Assembly (NCBI GenBank): GCA_030626265.1
Contig: DAOUPF010000101.1
Coordinates: forward strand, 1 to 5,847
Reading direction: 5' to 3'
Origin: Sulfurovum sp.
GTDB lineage: Bacteria > Campylobacterota > Campylobacteria > Campylobacterales > Sulfurovaceae
DNA length: 5,847 nt
The position numbers and the translations under genes were made by a program. Below the pieces are notes generated by a model. The model was given only the letters and a program-made list of their open reading frames with translations. It did no database searches and had not been told where the DNA came from. Shown piece after piece: positions 1-5,847 of this stretch (position 1 is the stretch's first letter; each line of letters opens with the position of its first letter).

Positions 1-491
1 AGCTTTGCCATGCTATATCTCTTTTGCTTTACTAGTCTAACCCCTCTACTATATAGAGCAGAAGAGTCTGCTTTTTCTAGTGAGTTATTTTTCTTAGTAA
101 CTTTAGTATTGGAGTTATTACTTTTTGATACTTTTCCACTCTTGAGTGCTTTTCTCAACTCTGCTTTTGAGACATAGTTTTTGTTTATCTTATCTATCAT
201 ACCACCCAAGTCTTGCATCAGCTTCTGATCTGCTTGACTACTAGATGTACCTGAGCTAGCTTGTTTTTGTTGCATTTGATTTATCGTAAGGCTCAGTCCT
301 TCTACTATGGATTTGAGCCCTTCTATATCCTGTTTTAGTTGTGCTACCTCTTGTTTGAGAGAGATTACAGAGCTTTGATTTTTTTTGGCTATCTTACCTG
401 CAGATGCATAGCTACCAGAGTTACCATACACAGAAGGTTCAGCCAAAAGTACAACACTACTTACTATACACCCTATAATAATTTTATTCAT
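1..491 (-). CDS. cpoB: CpoB/YbgF-like periplasmic coiled-coil and TPR protein (partial, C-terminus off the left edge)
   Basis: The frame is open from ATG at 491 to the window edge: 163 full codons. Residues 1-17 (MNKIIIGCIVSSVVLLA) look like a Sec signal peptide, with likely cleavage after A17. Residues about 39-77 form a heptad-patterned coiled coil (SLKQEVAQLKQDIEGLK and on); a Ser/Asn/Lys-rich linker about 115-142 follows. From residue 145 (ALYSRGVRLVKQKRYSMAK) the sequence looks like the first helices of a tetratricopeptide repeat, cut by the edge. Signal, N-terminal coiled coil, linker and C-terminal TPRs is the CpoB/YbgF layout; CpoB binds TolA and coordinates Tol-Pal with septal peptidoglycan synthesis. 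It starts 12 bases after the pal stop, in the same frame, with a modest GAG ribosome site 5 bases before ATG. The identity rests on architecture and on its place after pal; a generic TPR protein remains possible because the repeats are mostly outside the window. An A8 run lies at 379-386. Confidence 0.78.
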   Translation of the reverse strand, partial: MNKIIIGCIVSSVVLLAEPSVYGNSGSYASAGKIAKKNQSSVISLKQEVAQLKQDIEGLKSIVEGLSLTINQMQQKQASSGTSSSQADQKLMQDLGGMIDKINKNYVSKAELRKALKSGKVSKSNNSNTKVTKKNNSLEKADSSALYSRGVRLVKQKRYSMAK

Positions 492-503
492 AATAACTCT
501 TTT

Positions 504-911
504 CTACTCATAATCTGCACGACGATTTTTTTGATAGCACTCTTGTGTACCGTCCGTACAGACTGGATTGGACTCACCATAGCTTACTACAGATACTTTC
601 TCAGCGGGTACACCACGAGCTACCATAGAGTCTTTTACTGCTTTAGCTCGTTTCAAGCCCAATGCATAGTTATACTCATCAGTACCAAACTCATCACTAT
701 TTCCTTCTATCTTCACTTTACCTGTTTTTGATTTGCTCTTCAATGCCTGTGTATCACTGGATATTTTATTTTTACCATCTGTATTTACTTTGTTACTATC
801 ATAAGCAAAGTATACACTATTAGTTCCACGACCATTTTTACCATTGACTCCACCATCACTACTATCCAGTACTACAGTATCTGAGGCTACTCTAGTTGCC
901 CCATTTTGCAT
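504..911 (-). CDS. pal: Pal, OmpA-like peptidoglycan-binding domain (main part of a frameshifted pal)
   Basis: Pal anchors the outer membrane to peptidoglycan and partners TolB/TolA. This 135-residue open frame holds the complete OmpA-like domain. It has VYFAYDSNKVN at 33-43, the peptidoglycan-binding signature IEGNSDEFGTDEYNYALG at 68-85 (conserved D73), then R88 in LKRAKAV, VSYGESNP at 109-116 and KNRRAD near the end (128-133). Two cysteines (118, 125) could form a disulfide. The frame lacks any export signal. A stop (TAG, 912-914) sits directly before its first ATG, and the lipoprotein signal lies just upstream in another frame (892-1005). Removing one base in the overlap would give a 166-residue Pal, the usual family length. 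Translation from ATG 911 alone would make a cytoplasmic, non-lipidated protein. The domain call is firm; whether the gene is truly broken is open. Confidence 0.9.
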   Translation of the reverse strand: MQNGATRVASDTVVLDSSDGGVNGKNGRGTNSVYFAYDSNKVNTDGKNKISSDTQALKSKSKTGKVKIEGNSDEFGTDEYNYALGLKRAKAVKDSMVARGVPAEKVSVVSYGESNPVCTDGTQECYQKNRRADYE

Positions 912-1005
912 CTACTCCTGAATCTGGAGATACTGCTTGTTTCGTACATCCACTCATTGATATCAAAGTTATTATTGAACCTAGTATTATTAGTTGTTTT
1001 TTCAT
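892..1005 (-). pseudogene. pal: Pal lipoprotein signal and lipobox fragment, out of frame with the Pal domain
   Basis: From ATG at 1005 the frame gives 37 codons and then TAG at 892-894. It starts MKKQLIILGSIITLISMSGC, a lysine-rich n-region, hydrophobic core and lipobox M-S-G-C with C20 as the lipidation residue, followed by a short polar linker ending near DAKWGN. This is the expected N-terminus of Pal, sitting 23 bases after tolB with a strong AAGGA ribosome site. It runs out of frame by one base relative to the OmpA-like domain, overlapping it at 892-911. Within the overlap lie two homopolymers, A4 (904-907) and G4 (899-902); loss of one base from either joins the two parts with no stop. 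I read it as the 5' part of one pal gene, split by a +1 indel that may be biological or a sequencing error. Confidence 0.85.
915..919 (-). promoter_or_regulatory. AGGAG ribosome-site-like sequence just before the internal pal ATG
   Basis: AGGAG on the minus strand ends 3 bases before the ATG at 909-911 that opens the Pal domain frame. The spacing is short, but it could allow some internal initiation or re-initiation. The resulting product would have no signal peptide. It may equally be a chance sequence inside the leader reading frame. Confidence 0.35.
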
Positions 1006-1013
1006 CTGTTTTT

Positions 1014-1018
1014 TCCTT
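1014..1018 (-). promoter_or_regulatory. Ribosome binding site of pal
   Basis: AAGGA, 8 bases before ATG 1005, fixes the pal start at the lipoprotein signal rather than at the internal ATG 911. It lies in the 23-base gap after the tolB stop. Confidence 0.8.
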
Positions 1019-1028
1019 TTAAATATAA

Positions 1029-2261
1029 TTACCAATCGATAGATTGTATCTTATGGCTCCCTAGAGGGAATAGCATTGTTTGATTAGTGCGAAGTCCTAT
1101 ATAGCCTATAGAGTTAGATCCAGAACTTCGTTTGATATATAAGATTGTATCTCCATCAGGTGCAAATCGTGGGAACTGATTAACTCCACTACTAGTCAGT
1201 GGTCGTACACTGCCTCCTGCTGTATTGGCTATGTATAGATTGAACTTTGCTCTACCCTCTTTACTAGAGTATATGACTTTTTTGCCATGTGTATCACAGC
1301 TATTGTTCTTCTTGCCATGAAATATGAGTTGAGTAACAGCAGAACTATTCATAGATTTTTTGAATATATTTGGCTGTCCTAGTCTATTGGAGACAAAAGA
1401 TATAGAGCTTTCATTGTCACTATATTTACCACTCACATCAATCCCACTAAACTTAGTAAGTCTCTTTTTTGAGCCATTAGATACACTATACTCATATATA
1501 TCAGGCTGTCCATTAGGAGCCATAGTTAGTAGCAGTTTACTTCCATCCCTACTCACATCAGAGCATATCAACATACCCTCAGAGGAGACTATTTTTTTTC
1601 GTTCTCCTGTATATATATTGAGATGATATATAGTTGGTGTTCCAGACTCATATGATGTATAGTAGAGTCCTTTTTGTTTAGGGTCTCCCCACTGAGGAAA
1701 TAGATTAAGCCCACCACGAATCACTGTCTTTGTATAGTTAAATGTATAATCGGCCAGTAGTATCTCACTCTGTTTCTTGCCTGTATATCGAGCAAATACA
1801 ACATAGCGATTTATCCACTCTAGTGACTTATATCCCAGTGCTGCATTTGCATCACTAGTAGCCTTGTGTGCGATAAAAGGGTACTTTGCCAAAGATGGTA
1901 TAGAGTACTTCTTCTCCAACACCACTCTAGAGTTAGATGACTTTATAAGCTTGGTCATGAGTATAGCACCAGAGCCATTTTTTGCAAATTTATACTTAAG
2001 AACATACTCTTTGGCTCTAAAAGACGGCTTTATACTATCATCATAGCTACCGTTATGATATGAGGAGTCTGGGAGAAAATTACCACTTATTTTTAAGTCT
2101 GAGAAAAATATCTTATGTAGTTTTTTTGATATAGCATCACCAGAACTAGCGTCTACAACAGCTATACTAGCTCTTTGGTCTACATCTTTTTTTATCTTCA
2201 TTTTCGCATCAGGTGCTGCAAATACAAGGAGGGGAAATAGTAAAATAAGTATATAACGCAT
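1029..2261 (-). CDS. tolB: TolB, Tol-Pal periplasmic beta-propeller protein
   Basis: TolB is the soluble periplasmic protein that binds Pal and is released by TolA during envelope constriction. The 410-residue length is normal. Residues 1-16 (MRYILILLFPLLVFAA) are a Sec signal peptide, probably cleaved before PDAK. Residues about 25-150 form the N-terminal mixed alpha/beta domain. From about 155 come beta-propeller blades with TolB repeats: RDGSKLLLTMAPNGQPDIY at 238-256, ISFVSNRLGQPNIF at 287-300, and FPRFAPDGDTILYI at 363-376. Start ATG 2261 is supported by AGGGA 5 bases upstream. It is preceded by the largest gap in the cluster (90 bases), which holds a promoter candidate and an inverted repeat touching the start codon. 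pal follows 23 bases downstream. Divergent in detail from the proteobacterial TolBs I recall, but repeats, length, signal and neighbours agree. Confidence 0.95.
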   Translation of the reverse strand: MRYILILLFPLLVFAAPDAKMKIKKDVDQRASIAVVDASSGDAISKKLHKIFFSDLKISGNFLPDSSYHNGSYDDSIKPSFRAKEYVLKYKFAKNGSGAILMTKLIKSSNSRVVLEKKYSIPSLAKYPFIAHKATSDANAALGYKSLEWINRYVVFARYTGKKQSEILLADYTFNYTKTVIRGGLNLFPQWGDPKQKGLYYTSYESGTPTIYHLNIYTGERKKIVSSEGMLICSDVSRDGSKLLLTMAPNGQPDIYEYSVSNGSKKRLTKFSGIDVSGKYSDNESSISFVSNRLGQPNIFKKSMNSSAVTQLIFHGKKNNSCDTHGKKVIYSSKEGRAKFNLYIANTAGGSVRPLTSSGVNQFPRFAPDGDTILYIKRSSGSNSIGYIGLRTNQTMLFPLGSHKIQSIDW

Positions 2262-2266
2262 AAAGA

Positions 2267-2271
2267 TCCCT
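2267..2271 (-). promoter_or_regulatory. Ribosome binding site of tolB
   Basis: AGGGA ends 5 bases before ATG 2261. Its first-read bases are free, but the base at 2267 also belongs to one arm of the 9-base inverted repeat that covers the start codon. Confidence 0.75.
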
Positions 2272-2286
2272 ATAACATTTTAGTTT

Positions 2287-2295
2287 ATTATAGCA
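2287..2295 (-). promoter_or_regulatory. Candidate extended -10 promoter for tolB-pal-cpoB
   Basis: TGCTATAAT on the minus strand is a perfect TGnTATAAT extended -10. No good -35 lies at 16-18 bases; the closest hexamers are TATTGA at 16 and TTGATT at a too-short 14. Campylobacterota housekeeping promoters often lack a -35 and rely on the extended -10 in AT-rich DNA, which this gap provides. Transcription would begin near 2280, giving a leader of roughly 20 bases that still includes the tolB AGGGA. It would let tolB, pal and cpoB be made independently of the ATP synthase promoter. Confidence 0.5.
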
Positions 2296-2351
2296 GTTTG
2301 TACTGAAATCAATATTAAATAGTATTAGTTTGATAAGTATCTTTATGATCC

Positions 2352-3077
2352 TTACTCTGTAGCGATAAATTCAACCTCTATCTCGTACGGCTTACTATTA
2401 CTATGCCTACCCAGTCCTATAGATTGTAGCTGTTTTAGATATGCTATTAGCTCTTCGTTGAACTCTGTGTTAGTTGATAAGCGTTGAACTTTAAACTCAA
2501 ATGAGCCGCTTTGATAGACTTTTAGCCATACAGCTATCTCTTCTCCTGCGTAGTTAGCTTGTGCTGGCCAGCCTCTAAGCTTCTGCTCTATAGAGGCAAA
2601 ATAGACATTTTCTATGCCCTTGTCATCCCTATTTTGTTTTTTTAGTGAGTCTGATACTCTTTGGCTGGCAGATTTTTCTGTTTTAGTATTTTTTTTCTTT
2701 TGACTCTTTTTGGGTGGTTTTGTTTTCTTATCTATTTTCACTGAGGCAAACAGATCTTTTGTTTTTACCTTTTTTACTGGTTTTTTAGTTTTTTTGACCT
2801 GCTTTATATCTTTAGCCTTTGGTGCTGTGATATTTCTGGTTTTCTTTGGAGGAGGAGTTTTCTTCTTGGGCTTTGGTATAGACTTTACTTTAGGTTTAGC
2901 TTTGGGAATATTATCTGCTGAAGCTAGTGAGACAGCTATATGATTTGTATTTTTCTTGACATAATGTACTGGCTTTTCATTCGAGCGATAGTTAAAATAG
3001 TAAAATACTAAACCTACCAAAAGTAGATATACACCTATGGCTATAGCACCTGCTGTGATTTTGGAATTATCTCTCAT
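2352..3077 (-). CDS. tolA: TolA/TonB-like linker protein of the Tol-Pal system
   Basis: It sits in the TolA position, between tolR and tolB, and has the expected architecture in 241 residues. A short cytoplasmic N-terminus is followed by one membrane helix at about 8-28 (TAGAIAIGVYLLLVGLVFYYF). A periplasm-spanning Lys/Pro-rich stretch covers about 57-150 (IPKPKKKTPPPKK and similar), and a folded C-terminal domain covers about 155-241, including Y159..IEQKLRGWPAQA and GEEIAVWLKVYQSGSFE, a TonB-C/TolA-C-like pattern. The role inferred is to carry TolQR motor force to TolB/Pal. Its ATG overlaps the tolR stop by one base (TAATG), with no clear ribosome site, suggesting translational coupling. 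The Pro/Lys spacer resembles TonB more than the Ala/Glu/Lys helix of E. coli TolA, so automatic annotation may call it TonB; the neighbours argue for Tol function. No local iron or TonB-receptor gene is seen. Confidence 0.85.
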   Translation of the reverse strand: MRDNSKITAGAIAIGVYLLLVGLVFYYFNYRSNEKPVHYVKKNTNHIAVSLASADNIPKAKPKVKSIPKPKKKTPPPKKTRNITAPKAKDIKQVKKTKKPVKKVKTKDLFASVKIDKKTKPPKKSQKKKNTKTEKSASQRVSDSLKKQNRDDKGIENVYFASIEQKLRGWPAQANYAGEEIAVWLKVYQSGSFEFKVQRLSTNTEFNEELIAYLKQLQSIGLGRHSNSKPYEIEVEFIATE

Positions 3078-3463
3078 TATTCTGTTATCAGAGAGACCTT
3101 TGCAAAGCCGACCTCTTTGACACTCTTTAGTAGGAACATTACATCACGGTAAGCTAGATTTTCATCTGCACGGATAAATACATCACTTTTAAAATTGTAT
3201 TTTTTTGATTTGAGCATAAAGTTATCAGCAAAATCTTTTAGAGTATAGATGTCTTTGTCGAGATAGATATTTTGATCTTTATCCATACGTATCATGATGG
3301 TAGGATTTTTGTCTTTAACTTTGCTATGTGTACCTTGGGGTAGAGTAATCTGCTCTTCATAATTAATTGTAGGTGCAGTAATCATAAGAATAGCCATGAG
3401 TACAAGCATCACATCTACAAGTGGTGTGATGTTCAGGTCAGGATCATCATCCCAGCTAAACAC
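3077..3463 (-). CDS. tolR: TolR/ExbD-type proton-channel protein
   Basis: This is the inner-membrane partner of TolQ in the proton-driven motor. At 128 residues it has the family pattern: a short acidic cytoplasmic N-terminus (FSWDDDPDL), one membrane helix at about 13-30 in LNITPLVDVMLVLMAILMI with the conserved proton-carrying aspartate D17, then a periplasmic domain ending FIRADENLAYRDVMFLL and a final beta strand. The start is GTG at 3463; it puts the conserved NITPLVD motif at the usual distance from the N-terminus, and later ATGs fall inside the helix. Only a weak GAG precedes it, so translation probably depends on tolQ. The tolQ stop TGA lies one codon upstream in the same frame. The stop TAA overlaps the next ATG. 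TolR and ExbD cannot be told apart by motif; TolR is chosen from the neighbours. Confidence 0.95.
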   Translation of the reverse strand: MFSWDDDPDLNITPLVDVMLVLMAILMITAPTINYEEQITLPQGTHSKVKDKNPTIMIRMDKDQNIYLDKDIYTLKDFADNFMLKSKKYNFKSDVFIRADENLAYRDVMFLLKSVKEVGFAKVSLITE

Positions 3464-3466
3464 GAA

Positions 3467-4048
3467 TCAGTTCTCAACTTTGGATTTGGATAGCATTACA
3501 TCAATCTGCGAACCTAGAACTGAGCTAAGCTCATATGCTTTTCGTTTGAGAATCAAATGAAATGTATAGGCAAAGATAGCCACAAATATACCAACAGCAG
3601 TAGCAATCAAAGCTTCACTGATAGCTGGAGCTACCACTGATAGTGCTGCACTCTTTTGAGTGGCTAGGTGACTAAAAGTCTCTAGTATACCAACTACAGT
3701 ACCAAAAAGACCGATAAAAGGTGAAGTAGATGCAACAATAGATAGCAGAGTCAAACCTTTGGTTGACACTCTTACAGTATCACTCATTGCAGCATTGAGT
3801 ATCTCACTACTGAGTTCTCCTGCTCTTTTAAGATATGCTGATAGGACTGATTGTTTGGATACAGAGCTTGCTTTGCCCATATATAGTCTGGTTAGGGAGT
3901 CGATTTCTAGGTTGAGACGCTGTTGTAGTAGTCGGTATCTATAGATAAATATCCATAATACACCAACAAAATATATAGATAGTAGCAAGATTACAAATAT
4001 TGTAATCGCACTACTATCAAATAGGTAGTCAAAAAGAAGAGAAAAGAT
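3467..4048 (-). CDS. tolQ: TolQ/ExbB/MotA-family motor protein, probable ATC start
   Basis: TolQ forms the pentameric inner-membrane stator-like channel that works with TolR. Three membrane helices are visible (193-residue numbering): about 15-35, about 100-122 including STSPFIGLFGTVVGILETF, and about 144-166 including ISEALIATAVGIFVAIFAY. The conserved Thr of FGT and of IAT are present; the proline usual in the AIPA motif of helix 3 is Phe here. The start is problematic. The first ordinary start codon in frame is TTG at 3988, inside helix 1 and without a ribosome site. The frame stays open and family-like for 20 further residues, up to ATC at 4046-4048, which has AGGA 7 bases upstream and follows the atpC stop by one base. 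I choose ATC; TTG 3988 (173 residues) is the fallback, and a base error in a lost ATG is possible. TolR follows after 3 bases. Confidence 0.88.
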   Translation of the reverse strand: MFSLLFDYLFDSSAITIFVILLLSIYFVGVLWIFIYRYRLLQQRLNLEIDSLTRLYMGKASSVSKQSVLSAYLKRAGELSSEILNAAMSDTVRVSTKGLTLLSIVASTSPFIGLFGTVVGILETFSHLATQKSAALSVVAPAISEALIATAVGIFVAIFAYTFHLILKRKAYELSSVLGSQIDVMLSKSKVEN

Positions 4049-4049
4049 A

Positions 4050-4430
4050 TTATTTTCCTACAGACTCTATCTTACTAACTGCTGTTGCAATTGCTAGATT
4101 TGAAATCTCTGCACCTTTTAGAAGATCTTTTGCTGCTTCTAGATTTTCAGATAACTTGCCATCTTCATCATTTAGAGCTACCGCTCCATTGACGATACAT
4201 AGAGCTTTATTTTCATCTATCTTTACATAGCCACTATGGATTGCGACCATGATATCTTTGCCTTCGCTTGTCTGTATATCTATAACACCAGCATCCAACA
4301 AAGAGACAAGTGAGGCGTGCTCAGGAAGTACGCCAAACTCACCCTGTTCACCAGGCAAGGTCACTTGTTTGATATCGCCATTATATACGATACCAAGGGG
4401 TGTAACTATTTCTAGTTTCATAGTTTTCAT
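4050..4430 (-). CDS. atpC: AtpC, ATP synthase F1 epsilon subunit
   Basis: Epsilon is part of the rotating central stalk and can inhibit ATP hydrolysis. The 126 residues start MKTMKLEIVTPLGIVYNG and carry the family motif PGEQGEFGVLPEHAS at 26-40, within the N-terminal beta sandwich (about 1-85). The C-terminal helical part (about 92-126, SENLEAAKDLLKGAEISNL) is shorter than in E. coli (139 residues), as is common in this phylum. ATG 4430 is preferred over the ATG three codons later, because AAGGA lies 5 bases before it. It follows atpD after 16 bases and runs to within one base of the proposed tolQ start, so the ATP synthase and Tol genes are probably co-transcribed. Confidence 0.96.
   Translation of the reverse strand: MKTMKLEIVTPLGIVYNGDIKQVTLPGEQGEFGVLPEHASLVSLLDAGVIDIQTSEGKDIMVAIHSGYVKIDENKALCIVNGAVALNDEDGKLSENLEAAKDLLKGAEISNLAIATAVSKIESVGK
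4056..4059 (-). promoter_or_regulatory. Ribosome binding site placing the tolQ start at ATC 4048
   Basis: AGGA lies within the last codons of atpC, 7 bases before ATC 4046-4048. No comparable sequence precedes TTG 3988. It is the main argument for the upstream, non-standard start. Confidence 0.5.
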
Positions 4431-4435
4431 ACTAT

Positions 4436-4440
4436 TCCTT
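4436..4440 (-). promoter_or_regulatory. Ribosome binding site of atpC
   Basis: AAGGA, 5 bases before ATG 4430, in the 16-base gap after atpD. It decides between the two nearby ATGs of atpC. Confidence 0.8.
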
Positions 4441-4446
4441 TATGGC

Positions 4447-5847
<1,401 letters not shown>

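Larger units (their letters stand above)
2259..2347 (-). repeat. 9-base inverted repeat framing the tolA-tolB gap and covering the tolB start codon
   Basis: On the minus strand CATAAAGAT (2347-2339) is the exact reverse complement of ATCTTTATG (2267-2259), whose last three bases are the tolB ATG. The loop is 71 bases. In a read-through transcript the arms could pair and mask the start; in a transcript from the internal promoter near 2287 the upstream arm would be absent. The stem is short and AU-rich, so chance is a fair explanation. Confidence 0.3.

Noticed and set aside
379..386. A8 run in cpoB (and another at 1592-1599 in tolB) as phase-variation tracts
   Set aside because: They encode ordinary Lys codons in AT-rich genes and both frames stay open. 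Eight A residues are common at this base composition, with no sign of switching.
339..731. A 130-residue forward-strand open frame, plus shorter ones at 1360-1626, 1864-2046, 2710-2943, 3759-3944 and 4249-4476
   Set aside because: All lie opposite well-supported minus-strand genes, have no family motifs, and have odd composition typical of antisense frames. No independent ribosome site or promoter was seen for them.
892..911. Programmed +1 frameshifting in pal, as in prfB
   Set aside because: AGGAG lies upstream, but no slippery codon next to a stop is placed after it: the stop TAG is about 20 bases away and the preceding AAC would not re-pair in the +1 frame. An indel fits better.
2262..2351. 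Intrinsic terminator after tolA
   Set aside because: No GC-rich hairpin followed by a T run was seen on the minus strand; only the weak AU-rich inverted repeat is present.
2710..2950. Low-complexity Lys/Pro stretch as a repeat array or CRISPR-like structure
   Set aside because: The pattern is in the protein (spacer of the TolA/TonB-like linker). The DNA has no regular repeat unit or spacers.

Overview
The window is a compact single-strand block. Every gene I can support lies on the minus strand and reads from the right end towards the left. In transcription order: atpD (F1 beta, missing only its first few codons), atpC (F1 epsilon), tolQ/exbB-type motor protein, tolR/exbD-type motor protein, a Lys/Pro-rich TolA/TonB-like linker, tolB, pal, and the start of a CpoB/YbgF-like periplasmic coiled-coil + TPR protein that runs off the left edge. 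This order (ATP synthase tail joined to Tol-Pal) is, from memory, that of Campylobacterota (Epsilonproteobacteria) such as Campylobacter jejuni and Helicobacter pylori. AT-rich DNA, frequent ATA/AGA/CTA codons and AAGGA-type ribosome sites agree. I cannot name the genus.

Layout: 4447-5847 atpD; 4050-4430 atpC; 3467-4048 tolQ; 3077-3463 tolR; 2352-3077 tolA-like; a 90-base gap (2262-2351) with an extended -10 promoter candidate and a 9-base inverted repeat covering the tolB start codon; 1029-2261 tolB; 504-1005 pal, split by a +1 frameshift; 1-491 cpoB-like, partial. All other gaps are 23 bases or less, or overlaps, so read-through transcription is likely. No intrinsic terminator, tRNA, rRNA, CRISPR, IS or attachment site was seen, and no stretch above 300 bases lacks a gene.

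How the genes fit: AtpD and AtpC belong to the proton-driven ATP synthase. TolQ-TolR form a proton-driven inner-membrane motor, the TolA-like protein carries the force across the periplasm, and TolB, Pal and CpoB form the periplasm/outer-membrane/peptidoglycan side that keeps the envelope attached and constricts it at division.

The system is known, and I found no undescribed one. The points worth a second look are irregularities within it. In pal the lipoprotein signal/lipobox and the OmpA-like domain are in different frames (one extra base, beside an A4-T-G4 run). tolQ has no ATG/GTG/TTG at its natural 5' end; the best-placed start is an ATC behind a good ribosome site. Either may be a sequence error.
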